In this document: piece after piece, positions 1-5,329 of the stretch
How the letters are laid out: each line of letters begins with the position of its first letter
Numbering within the stretch: position 1 is the first letter of the stretch
Assembly: GCA_900550835.1 (NCBI GenBank)
Contig: URTP01000135.1
Span: 1-5,329 of the forward strand
Direction: 5' to 3'
Source of the DNA: an uncultured Collinsella sp.
Lineage (GTDB): Bacteria; Actinomycetota; Coriobacteriia; Coriobacteriales; Coriobacteriaceae
DNA: 5,329 nucleotides
Program-made: the position numbers and the translations under genes
Notes under the pieces: model-generated
Databases searched by the model: none
Told to the model about the DNA's origin: nothing
Seen by the model: only the letters and a program-made list of their open reading frames with translations

Positions 1-932
1 GGAGCGGTATCGGTGGTCAGCGGTCCGAGGGTGTAGAACGGGGCGTTGTGGCACAGGCGCTTCTGCAGTTTCATGTTGGCGGCGATCTCGTCGAGCGCCA
101 TGTGACCCGGGCCCTCGACCATGACTTGGACGCCGGCGGCCCAAGCGCGCTTGCACAGCTTGCCCAGCTCGATCATCTCGGCGGTCTCGGTGGCGTCGTT
201 GGAGTCGTAGAGGCAGCCCGGGCGGCAGGAGTCGCCGAGCGAAATCGTCACGTCGTACTCGTGGCAAATCTCGAGCAGCTCGTCAAAGTACTCGTAGAAG
301 GGGTTTTCGTTGCCGGTGACCTCCATCCAGCCAAACAGCAGCGAGCCGCCGCGGCTCACGATGTTCATCAAGCGGCCGGTCTCCTTAAAGGTCTTGGTGA
401 CCGACTTGTTGATGCCGCAGTGGATGGTCATAAAGTCCACGCCGTCCTCGGCGTGCGCGCGCACGACCTCGAACAGGTCATCCTTGGTAAGCTTGACCAG
501 CGGCTTTTCCATGTAGCCGATGGCGTCGTACATGGGGACGGTGCCCACCATGAGCGGCGTCTCGTCGATGAGCTGCTGGCGGAACTGGCGCGTCTTGCCC
601 GAGTTGGAAAGGTCCATGATGGCGTCGGCGCCAAAGTCCTCGGCGATCTTGACCTTCTTCCATTCCTCGGCGGCATCGGCTTTATCGCCCGAGATGCCCA
701 GGTTGACGTTGACCTTAGTAGACAGGCCCTCGCCGACACCAAAGGCGCGCATGCCTTTTTTGATGTGCACGATGTTGGCGGGAATGGCGATGCGGCCGTC
801 GGCCACGCGCTCGCGGATGTACTCGGGGTCGCGATGCTCGCGCTCGGCGACTTCCTTCATCTGCGGCGTGATCTGCCCGGCGCGGGCGAAGTCGATTTGC
901 GTGACGAGCTTGGGCTCGGTCTGTGTGCTCAT
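1..932 (-). CDS. thiC: Phosphomethylpyrimidine synthase ThiC, partial (C-terminus beyond left edge)
   Basis: Radical-SAM enzyme that rearranges 5-aminoimidazole ribotide into hydroxymethylpyrimidine phosphate, the pyrimidine half of thiamine; cytosolic. 310 codons are visible from ATG at 930-932 with no stop. Family motifs read in order: IPANIVH (res 50-56), KVNVNLGISGD (73-83), then DLSNSGK, GTVPMYDAIGY, DFMTIHCGI, SRGGSLLFGWM, NPFYEYFDELLEIC, SLGDSCRPGC, VQVMVEGPGHM and APFYTLGPLTTD. The SLGDxCRPGC form and the short N-terminus match the roughly 430-residue clostridial/anaerobe ThiC type rather than the longer E. coli type, so about 120 residues are missing, including the C-terminal CxxCxxxxC [4Fe-4S] motif. 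The start is supported by AAGGGAG (941-947) eight bases upstream. A TPP riboswitch directly in front supports thiC over the ThiC paralogues that make benzimidazole for cobamides (BzaA/B/F), which are normally under cobalamin riboswitches. Confidence 0.97.
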   Translation of the reverse strand, partial: MSTQTEPKLVTQIDFARAGQITPQMKEVAEREHRDPEYIRERVADGRIAIPANIVHIKKGMRAFGVGEGLSTKVNVNLGISGDKADAAEEWKKVKIAEDFGADAIMDLSNSGKTRQFRQQLIDETPLMVGTVPMYDAIGYMEKPLVKLTKDDLFEVVRAHAEDGVDFMTIHCGINKSVTKTFKETGRLMNIVSRGGSLLFGWMEVTGNENPFYEYFDELLEICHEYDVTISLGDSCRPGCLYDSNDATETAEMIELGKLCKRAWAAGVQVMVEGPGHMALDEIAANMKLQKRLCHNAPFYTLGPLTTDTA

Positions 933-936
933 TGGC

Positions 937-1031
937 ACGGCTCCCTTCGTTGGCATTACCCATATCAGGTTTGCGGGTCAGGGCGGGCGCGCCCAGTCTC
1001 AGCCTGCCGTCCTGTCCTGCAAGCTCCCCGT
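937..1031 (-). promoter_or_regulatory. TPP riboswitch (THI element) in the thiC leader
   Basis: Read on the minus strand, the leader carries the conserved THI-box parts in order: GGGGAGC (1023-1029), a P3 stem CTTGC/GCAGG, CTGAGA (997-1002; the pyrimidine-sensing loop), a GGGCGCGCCC optional stem, GACCC, CCTGAT (964-969), GGGTAATGCC (952-961; pyrophosphate-sensing arm) and CGAAGGGA (942-949). A short ACGG/CCGT pairing (1028-1031 with 937-940) could close P1. The Shine-Dalgarno AAGGGAG at 941-947 lies in the conserved 3' end of the aptamer, eight bases before the thiC ATG. No terminator hairpin with a U-run separates aptamer and start, so TPP binding most likely blocks ribosome access (translational control). 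The aptamer identity is near certain; the control mode is inferred. Confidence 0.96.
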
Positions 1032-1047
1032 TTATGTAATGGGCTCA

Positions 1048-1053
1048 AGTATA
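1048..1053 (-). promoter_or_regulatory. Probable -10 box of the thiC promoter
   Basis: On the minus strand TATACT (1048-1053) is a five-of-six match to TATAAT. It would start transcription near 1041, about ten bases before the riboswitch begins, which is where a riboswitch promoter should sit. No good -35 hexamer is seen 16-18 bases upstream, so the call rests on the -10 and on position. Confidence 0.6.
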
Positions 1054-1064
1054 GCTCGAATGGG

Positions 1065-1070
1065 TACGAT
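1065..1070 (+). promoter_or_regulatory. Possible -10 box for the membrane-protein gene
   Basis: TACGAT at 1065-1070 fits TANNNT and lies 33 bases before the start codon at 1104. It is only 11 bases from the thiC -10 on the other strand, so the two genes would use closely spaced divergent promoters. No convincing -35 is seen, so this is a weak call from one hexamer. The same hexamer serves as the apeA -10 candidate. Confidence 0.35.
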
Positions 1071-1103
1071 TGGCCTAACGAGCGTGCCTGTGGGGAGGCG
1101 AAC

Positions 1104-1619
1104 ATGGAAGACAAGCATCTATATCGAGAGACGCAATGGGATGTATCGGCCGAGGAAAGCCGTGCGCACCATGGCCTTGTCGCGATTGGTTTTGCGGTGC
1201 TTGCCGTGCTGGTGATTGCCTTTTGTATCTGGACGTTTGGCGGTCACGGCGGCGCTGCATGGGAGTTCGAGGCTGATGATAGCCTACCGATAATGACGGT
1301 GAAGGTCGCGGGTGGCAATACCGTTGCCGCGCCGGGCGACTATTGGTATCCGCGCGATGGATTTGTCCAGCTGCAGCTGAGCGGCGGTTCCATTCCTGGT
1401 GAAGAGATCGAGCGCGTGACCTTCGATGCGTCGCTTAAGACGCTGTCGGTCGAGCTCAAAGATCAAGGGGATGTGCCCACGACGATGGATATCGCGCTGA
1501 CGGAATGGCGCTTGGAGCCCCCATCGGGTGTTGCGGTGTCCGAGGTAGAGCACGTTAAGATTACCTACCAAGATGGCTCGACAAACGAAGTTGCCAAAGC
1601 CGACGGCTTGGCGGAATAG
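1104..1619 (+). CDS. Single-pass membrane protein of unknown function
   Basis: A 171-residue protein I do not recognise. The N-terminal 23 residues are polar and charged (cytoplasmic side). They are followed by one hydrophobic segment at about residues 24-45 (LVAIGFAVLAVLVIAFCIW), then a Gly/His-rich turn and an acidic domain of about 120 residues, likely outside the membrane. That domain has alternating strand-like stretches (VKVAGG, FVQLQL, KTLSVEL, HVKITYQDGS) and looks like a small beta-rich fold. No lipobox or cleavage site is evident, so an uncleaved signal anchor is likely. The start is ATG 1104 because GGGGAGG (1092-1098) is spaced five bases before it; the frame stays open far upstream, but that part is antisense to thiC and lies before the ribosome site. 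It is divergent from thiC and convergent with yaaA, so it is probably a single-gene transcript. A role in thiamine metabolism is not supported. Confidence 0.85.
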   Translation: MEDKHLYRETQWDVSAEESRAHHGLVAIGFAVLAVLVIAFCIWTFGGHGGAAWEFEADDSLPIMTVKVAGGNTVAAPGDYWYPRDGFVQLQLSGGSIPGEEIERVTFDASLKTLSVELKDQGDVPTTMDIALTEWRLEPPSGVAVSEVEHVKITYQDGSTNEVAKADGLAE

Positions 1620-1659
1620 ACGCCGTGCCTAGGCAGCACATTCAAAAGTAGCGGTGGTC

Positions 1660-2469
1660 CTACAAGGTCTGTTCGTTCAGGAAGACCAAAGTGTTCTTAT
1701 TTGAAAGCTCGGGAAAGTGACGATAACCAACATCAAACGCGGTGAGCCCGCTTACATCCTCGAGCTTGTTTTCTGCCATCCAGCGCACCATGGAACCACG
1801 TGCCTTTTTGCTGGCGGTCGAGCGCTGGATGGGCTTGCCGTTGCGGATGCCTTCGCCAAAGAGGCACGTGACGACCGTGGCGTCGCCCGCGAGATGGGGC
1901 AGAACGGCTTTGGCGTACTCTACGCTGGCGAGGTTGACGATCGTGGTGTTTGAGCCTGCCGGGGCGATAGCCCGCGCAAGCTTGTCGCTCCAAAACGCAT
2001 AGAGGTCTCGGGCATCGTCAACGGCGAGCTTCGCGCCCATTTCCAGCCGATATGGTTCGACGGCATGAAAGGGGCGAACGCACCCGTAAAGGCCCGAGAG
2101 GATCCACAGATGGTCTTGCAGCCATGCGAGCTGCGCGGAATCCATCACCTCGGGCGCCATGCTCTGGTATTGAATGCCGTGATAGGACATGACGGCAGGG
2201 GAGAGGTGACGGGCGAGTGCGGGATTGTCGAGATCGCCGTTTTTCAGGATGGGCCCAAACTCATGCAGGGTGTTGAGGCAAGGCCCCAGCAGTTTGTCAC
2301 TCACGTTCCATAGCGCCTGCAGACCTCCGCTGCCTTCATTCCGCTCGATATCTAGCAGTGCGCGGTGGAGGCGAGCCGTCTCGTGCGCAAAAGGTGGAAT
2401 GCCCAGGACTTCAAAAGCATCTTGGGCCGCGCGCATCTGCTTGGCGGGCGAAATGATGACCTGCGGCAT
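1660..2469 (-). CDS. yaaA: Peroxide stress response protein YaaA (DUF328/UPF0246 family)
   Basis: A 269-residue cytosolic protein, slightly longer than the usual 240-260. Family signatures are SPAK at residues 7-10, the Y-H-G-x-Q-Y block near 96-101, SGLYGCVRPFHAVEPYRLEMG (125-145), NLASVEYAKAV (179-189), KKARGSMVRW (221-230) and FLNE near the C-terminus. In E. coli YaaA is induced by OxyR and lowers free intracellular iron during hydrogen peroxide stress, protecting DNA and proteins; the fold binds DNA in vitro. I saw no OxyR or PerR site here. The start is ATG 2467-2469, because AAAGGAG (2475-2481) lies five bases upstream and the protein begins MPQVIISPAK as the family does. The frame is open for 67 more codons upstream, but these run through a hairpin and the apeA 3' end and are not family sequence. 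It follows apeA on the same strand after 103 bases that contain a terminator-like hairpin. Confidence 0.95.
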   Translation of the reverse strand: MPQVIISPAKQMRAAQDAFEVLGIPPFAHETARLHRALLDIERNEGSGGLQALWNVSDKLLGPCLNTLHEFGPILKNGDLDNPALARHLSPAVMSYHGIQYQSMAPEVMDSAQLAWLQDHLWILSGLYGCVRPFHAVEPYRLEMGAKLAVDDARDLYAFWSDKLARAIAPAGSNTTIVNLASVEYAKAVLPHLAGDATVVTCLFGEGIRNGKPIQRSTASKKARGSMVRWMAENKLEDVSGLTAFDVGYRHFPELSNKNTLVFLNEQTL

Positions 2470-2483
2470 GGACTCTCCTTTGC

Positions 2484-2558
2484 AAAAAAGAAAGTTGCGG
2501 TGAAATACGGCCCGTTTGGGCCGTTTATGGGCCAGTTTAGTCCGTATTTCACCGCAAC
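2484..2558 (-). terminator. Rho-independent terminator of apeA, just ahead of the yaaA ribosome site
   Basis: A 17-bp perfect inverted repeat (2494-2510 with 2542-2558, arm GTTGCGGTGAAATACGG) is followed, in the minus-strand direction, by the run TTTCTTTTTT (2493-2484). It begins 15 bases after the apeA stop, which fits an intrinsic terminator. The 31-base loop is itself structured: CGGCCC-AAAC-GGGCCG (2508-2523) can form a second hairpin sharing three bases with the outer 3' arm. There is no T-run on the other side, so it acts on the minus strand only. The T-run ends two bases before the yaaA Shine-Dalgarno, so the element also forms the yaaA leader and could act as an attenuator. Confidence 0.85.
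2509..2540. repeat. Three imperfect tandem units in the terminator loop
   Basis: On the plus strand the loop reads as three adjacent units: GGCCCGTTTG (2509-2518), GGCCGTTTATG (2519-2529) and GGCCAGTTTAG (2530-2540), a 10-11 base period with core GGCC-GTTT. The units sit wholly inside the 17-bp inverted repeat apart from two bases of the first. Function is unknown; they may be left from replication slippage or be a binding site array of helical-turn period. Confidence 0.6.
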
Positions 2559-2572
2559 GGATGAAGGGTCGG

Positions 2573-3970
2573 TTAGGCGCGCTCGATGAAGGCCTTGTAG
2601 CCGCGATAGGCCTCGTAGATATCGGCCTTGTTGGCGACCTCCCACAGGGCGTGCATGGACAGGACGGCAACGCCGGAGTCGATGACGTTCATGCCATACT
2701 CGGCCATGATGTAGGCGATGGTGCCGCCGCCACCCGCGTTGACGCGGCCGAGCTCGCAGGTCTGGAAGTCCACGCCTGCCTCGTCCATGATGTCGCGGAT
2801 GAGGGCCACATACTCGGCGTCGGCGTCGTTGGAGCCGCCCTTGCCACGGCTGCCCGTGTATTTGTTAAAGCACAGGCCGCGACCCATAAAGGCGGCGTTC
2901 TTGGTCTCGAACTTGCCGGCGTAGCCCGGGGCAAAGCCGGCGGACACGTCAGAGGAGAGCATGCGGCTGCGGGCGAGTGCGCGGCGCAGGGCCAGCGGGC
3001 TGCTCTCGCCGGCGAGCGTCATGATCTCGGCGACGGTGTTCTCGAAGAAACGGCTCGTCATGCCGGTGGCGCCCACGGAGCCGATCTCCTCCTTGTCGAC
3101 GATGAGCGTGATACTCGTACGCTCGACGTCTGCCACGTTGATCTGGGCGAGCATGGAGGGGTAAGCGCAGACGCGGTCGTCGTGGCCATAGCCCAAGATC
3201 ATGGAGCGGTCGAGACCCATGTCGCGGGCGGGGCCGGCGGGCACGACCTCGATCTCGGCAGAGAGGAAGTCCTCCTCCTCGACGTCGTACTGTTCCTTGA
3301 GGATGTCCAGGAACATCTGTTTGACGGGCTCCTTGGGGGCGTCCTTGTCGTCCTCGTCAAACTTGACGGGGCGGCCGCCCACGATCACGTCGAGGATCTC
3401 GGCGTCGACGGCGTCCTTGGCGGGCTTGGACATCTGCTCGCTCGAGAGGTGGATCAGCAGGTCGGAGATGGTAAAGACCGGGTCGTCCGCCTTGTCGCCG
3501 ATGTTGATGTCGACGGTGGTGCCGTCCTTTTTGCAGATGACGCCCACAAGCGCGAGCGGGGAGGCTACCCAGTGGTAGCTCTTGACGCCGCCGTAGTAGT
3601 GCGTGTCGAGGTAGGCCATGTCGCCGGCCTCGAAGGCGGGATTCTGCTTGAGGTCCAGGCGCGGCGAGTCCACGTGGGCACCCAGGATGTTAAAGCCCTG
3701 CTCGAGCGGGGCGGTACCCAGGTTGACGAGCATGAGGTCTTTGCCGTGGTTGGCGGCGTACACCTTGTCGCCGGCCTTGAGCGCGCGGCCCTCGGCGATC
3801 ACGGTCTCCAGGTTGACGTAGCCCGCCTCCTCGGCCATCTTGATACCGGTCTTGACGCACAGACGCTCGGTCTTATTCTCGCTCAAAAACTGCTTATAGC
3901 CGCGGCAAAGCTCCTCGAGCTCCTCGACTTGCTGTGGCGTGTACTTTTTCCATGCGCAGGGACGCTCCAT
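2573..3970 (-). CDS. apeA: M18 family metallo-aminopeptidase
   Basis: A 465-residue cytosolic zinc exopeptidase that removes N-terminal residues from peptides (peptidase family M18, clan MH); likely a large oligomer as in other members. Expected metal and catalytic positions are all present: H99 in AHVDSPRLD, bridging D264 in GYGHDDR, general base E294 and metal ligand E295 in VDKEEIGSVG, D341 in SSDVSAGF, and C-terminal H440 in LSMHALWE. Conserved blocks such as HYYGGVKSYHWVASPLALVG (124-143) and NAGGGGTIAY (411-420) match the bacterial ApeA-type branch rather than ApeB; the symbol rests on that resemblance and substrate preference cannot be read. An acidic and lysine-rich stretch at about 204-217 fits a surface loop. 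The start is ATG 3968-3970 with AAAGGAG (3979-3985) eight bases upstream; the frame is open further upstream, but that part is intergenic and antisense to polA. It is divergent from polA and upstream of yaaA. Confidence 0.95.
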   Translation of the reverse strand: MERPCAWKKYTPQQVEELEELCRGYKQFLSENKTERLCVKTGIKMAEEAGYVNLETVIAEGRALKAGDKVYAANHGKDLMLVNLGTAPLEQGFNILGAHVDSPRLDLKQNPAFEAGDMAYLDTHYYGGVKSYHWVASPLALVGVICKKDGTTVDINIGDKADDPVFTISDLLIHLSSEQMSKPAKDAVDAEILDVIVGGRPVKFDEDDKDAPKEPVKQMFLDILKEQYDVEEEDFLSAEIEVVPAGPARDMGLDRSMILGYGHDDRVCAYPSMLAQINVADVERTSITLIVDKEEIGSVGATGMTSRFFENTVAEIMTLAGESSPLALRRALARSRMLSSDVSAGFAPGYAGKFETKNAAFMGRGLCFNKYTGSRGKGGSNDADAEYVALIRDIMDEAGVDFQTCELGRVNAGGGGTIAYIMAEYGMNVIDSGVAVLSMHALWEVANKADIYEAYRGYKAFIERA

Positions 3971-4009
3971 GACGCAGGCTCCTTTCGGATCGATCGTGCT
4001 GGTTGATGT

Positions 4010-4044
4010 ACCGTGAGCCATCGTATCACGCGCGGGCTCACGGT
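4010..4044. repeat. 10-bp perfect inverted repeat framing the apeA -10 box (operator candidate)
   Basis: ACCGTGAGCC (4010-4019) is the exact reverse complement of GGCTCACGGT (4035-4044), with a 15-base spacer and half-site centres 25 bases apart. The apeA extended -10 occupies 4020-4028, inside the spacer. One arm covers the likely start point and the other the -35 side, the geometry of a repressor site. The predicted transcript would start inside the first arm, so a DNA-level rather than RNA-level role is more likely. No regulator is assigned. Confidence 0.6.
4020..4028 (-). promoter_or_regulatory. Extended -10 promoter element of apeA
   Basis: On the minus strand TGATACGAT (4028-4020) is a TGnTANNNT extended -10, giving a predicted start near 4013 and a leader of about 43 bases to the apeA ATG at 3970. 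The -35 region (around 4043-4048, CGCCAC) is poor, as extended -10 promoters allow. It lies between the arms of the inverted repeat at 4010-4044. Confidence 0.5.
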
Positions 4045-4088
4045 GGCGGGGGAGCTTGATGTGCGGTGGCCGCGGGGCAGGGAGCGTG

Positions 4089-4094
4089 TAAACT
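4089..4094 (+). promoter_or_regulatory. Possible -10 box of polA
   Basis: TAAACT at 4089-4094 fits TANNNT and would start transcription about 36 bases before the polA ATG. No -35 match lies at normal spacing; TTGATG at 4056-4061 is 27 bases away, too far. This is a weak call from one hexamer in a promoter-sized gap. Confidence 0.35.
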
Positions 4095-4136
4095 GGTGTG
4101 AGCAAACCGTGCCCAGCCCAAAGCGAGGTATTCAAT

Positions 4137-5111
4137 ATGTCTGACAAGCGCCGCACTTTTGCCGTTATCGACGGCAACTCGCTCATGCACCGCGCCTTCC
4201 ACGCCGTGCCGCCGACCATGAACGCGCCGGACGGTCGCCCCACCAACGCGATCTTTGGCTTTCTGAACATGTTTCTTAAGATGATCGATGCCTTTAACCC
4301 CGACGGTGTGGTCGTGGCGTTTGACAAGGGCAAACCGCGCGTGCGCATGGAGATGCTGCCGCAGTATAAGGCGCAACGCCCGCCCATGGACCCCGACTTG
4401 CACGCGCAGTTCCCCATGATTAAGGAGCTGCTCGCCGCGCTCAACGTGCCGATTTTGCAGTCCGAGGGCTGGGAAGGCGACGATATCCTGGGCACCATGG
4501 CGCGCCTGGGCGAGGAGGCCGGCTGCGACATGCTGCTGGTGACCGGCGACCGCGACATGTATCAGCTCGTGACCGAGCACGTCAACGTGGTCTCGACCCG
4601 CAAAGGCCTGTCCGACGTGGCGATTATGACGCCCGAGAGCGTGGACGACCTGTATCACGGCATTACACCGGCGCTCGTGCCCGATTTTTACGGCCTGAAG
4701 GGCGATACGTCCGACAACATTCCCGGCGTACCGGGCATCGGCCCCAAAAAGGCGAGTGCGCTCATCGCGCAGTACGGCAGCCTTGACGAGGTCATCGCGC
4801 ATGCTGACGAGGTCAAGGGCAAGATGGGAGAAAACCTGCGCGCACACATCGACGACGCGCTGCTGAGCCGTAAGGTGGCGACCATCCGCACCGATGCACC
4901 CGTTGAGCTCGATTTTGAGGCGACGTCCTTCCCGGCGTTTTCCGCCGATGAGGTTTCCGCGGCGCTGGGCACGCTTGGTATCACCGCCATGCAGAACCGT
5001 TTCTTGGCGCTGATCGGCGGCGAGGGCGGGGCAGCTGCCCGCACGTTTTGCGCGCAGCCGCCGGCGATGCTGGCGCGCTTGGTGCCGTTGCGGCTGAGGT
5101 CTCCCGCGTGA
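4137..5111 (+). CDS. polA: DNA polymerase I, N-terminal 5'-3' exonuclease part; frame broken near 5040
   Basis: DNA polymerase I removes RNA primers and fills gaps in replication and excision repair. This frame gives 324 residues: the FEN-like 5' nuclease domain plus the start of the middle domain. Metal-site and DNA-binding motifs are intact: VIDGNSLMHRAFHA with D12, VVVAFD (58-63), YKAQRPPMD (77-85), EGWEGDDILGT with D115/D116, VTGDRDMYQL with D138/D140, and GLKGDTSDNIPGVPGIGPKK (186-205) with D190/D193 and the helix-hairpin-helix. The start is ATG 4137 with GAGG (4125-4128) eight bases upstream; a GTG at 4098 adds 13 non-family residues. Up to about residue 301 the sequence is PolA-like. 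The last residues (RTFCAQPPAMLARLVPLRLRSPA) are not, and the stop at 5109-5111 is premature for a protein of about 870-900 residues. PolA sequence resumes in the -1 frame, so this is one interrupted gene, not a stand-alone nuclease. Confidence 0.93.
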   Translation: MSDKRRTFAVIDGNSLMHRAFHAVPPTMNAPDGRPTNAIFGFLNMFLKMIDAFNPDGVVVAFDKGKPRVRMEMLPQYKAQRPPMDPDLHAQFPMIKELLAALNVPILQSEGWEGDDILGTMARLGEEAGCDMLLVTGDRDMYQLVTEHVNVVSTRKGLSDVAIMTPESVDDLYHGITPALVPDFYGLKGDTSDNIPGVPGIGPKKASALIAQYGSLDEVIAHADEVKGKMGENLRAHIDDALLSRKVATIRTDAPVELDFEATSFPAFSADEVSAALGTLGITAMQNRFLALIGGEGGAAARTFCAQPPAMLARLVPLRLRSPA

Positions 5112-5329
5112 TTGATGCCGGCGAGTGGGTCGCCGCCGTGGTGGACGATGACAAGGAAGAGGGCGCGCTCTTTGGGCTGACGCGCACGCTGTGGTTGGCG
5201 ACGTCCAAGGGCCTGTTTGCGCTCGAGGAGGGCGACAGCGGTGCGGCGGCTGAGGTTGAGGGCTTCAACTTCGCCCACGGCGTGATTGCCGGCGTGCTCG
5301 CGCGTCTGTTTATGGAAGGCCGTGTGGCG
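5042..5329 (+). CDS. polA: DNA polymerase I, middle-domain continuation in the -1 frame (partial, right edge)
   Basis: From about 5042 the frame shifted by -1 is open to the window edge (96 codons, no start codon needed). It reads HVLRAAAGDAG, then EWVAAVVDDDKEE, ALFGLTRTLWLATSKGLFAL and GFNFAHGVIAGVLARLFMEG, the pattern of the PolA middle domain (3'-5' exonuclease fold). It joins in sense to residue 301 of the frame beginning at 4137 if one base is restored near 5040. No DxE motif of an active proofreading site is seen where exonuclease motif I would be, so the proofreading fold is probably inactive, as in Bacillus and many Gram-positive PolA proteins (inference). The polymerase domain lies beyond the window. 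Whether the shift is a real mutation or a base-call error cannot be told here. Confidence 0.85.

Noticed and set aside
1..932. thiC-like gene as a benzimidazole (anaerobic cobamide) synthase paralogue
   Set aside because: The upstream riboswitch is TPP, not cobalamin, and the residues follow clostridial ThiC closely.
48..1103. Long plus-strand open frame across the thiC region that runs into the membrane-protein gene
   Set aside because: It is antisense to a well-supported thiC and its riboswitch, its translation is low-complexity Ala/Val/Leu/Asp/His-rich, and it is explained by GC-rich codon bias on the opposite strand. Only the part from 1104 has a ribosome site.
1620..1659. Possible bidirectional terminator between the membrane-protein gene and yaaA
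   Set aside because: There is a 10-base palindrome TGCCTAGGCA at 1626-1635, but no T-run on either side and little loop space, so a terminator is not supported.
2516..4006. 496-codon plus-strand open frame opposite apeA
   Set aside because: All M18 catalytic motifs are on the minus strand. The antisense translation is a repetitive Gly/Val/Asp/His mixture typical of a codon-bias shadow, and it would start inside the terminator hairpin.
3971..4558. N-terminal extension of the apeA frame into polA
   Set aside because: The extra residues are antisense to the PolA nuclease motifs and show no M18 similarity. ATG 3968-3970 has a good AAAGGAG and gives the family-typical N-terminus.
4038..4847. Minus-strand open frame opposite polA
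   Set aside because: Shadow of polA; His/Ala/Val-rich translation with no recognisable domain and no ribosome site support.
5022..5060. Programmed -1 ribosomal frameshift in polA
   Set aside because: TTTT at 5046-5049 and GGGG at 5028-5031 are not in a zero-frame X-XXY-YYZ arrangement, and PolA families are not known for programmed shifts. A one-base deletion or read error is simpler.

Overview
The window is an ordinary, GC-rich piece of bacterial chromosome, with GC-preferred third codon positions, strong AAGGAG/GAGG-type ribosome binding sites and TANNNT -10 boxes. The ThiC and M18 aminopeptidase sequences are of the clostridial/anaerobe type. Together with the high GC this suggests an anaerobic actinobacterium of the Coriobacteriia (Collinsella-like). 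That placement is inferred from protein and codon style; no marker RNA is present.

Layout. Positions 1-932 (minus) hold the first 310 codons of thiC, cut by the left edge. A clear TPP riboswitch (about 937-1031) lies in front of it, with a -10 box at 1048-1053. Back to back with this, 1104-1619 (plus) encodes a 171-residue single-pass membrane protein of unknown function. It converges on yaaA (1660-2469, minus). Upstream of yaaA is a 17-bp perfect hairpin followed by a T-rich run, which reads as the terminator of apeA (2573-3970, minus, M18 metallo-aminopeptidase). apeA is divergent from polA (4137 onward, plus). Their 166-bp spacer contains an extended -10 for apeA framed by a 10-bp perfect inverted repeat. 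polA runs off the right edge.

How they relate. thiC makes the pyrimidine half of thiamine and is under product (TPP) feedback. yaaA (peroxide and iron stress), apeA (peptide turnover) and polA (DNA repair and Okazaki maturation) are housekeeping genes that happen to be neighbours; I see no shared pathway. apeA and yaaA could form a loose unit, but the intervening terminator argues that yaaA depends on read-through or on its own promoter.

The main anomaly is polA. The N-terminal frame ends in a stop at 5109-5111, while recognisable PolA sequence continues in the -1 frame from about 5042 to the window edge. This equals one missing base near 5030-5045 (a sequencing error or a real mutation). 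I find no CRISPR array, transposon, tRNA or rRNA, and no evidence of a new multi-gene system. The points worth a second look are the polA frameshift, the apeA operator-like dyad and the structured apeA-yaaA spacer.
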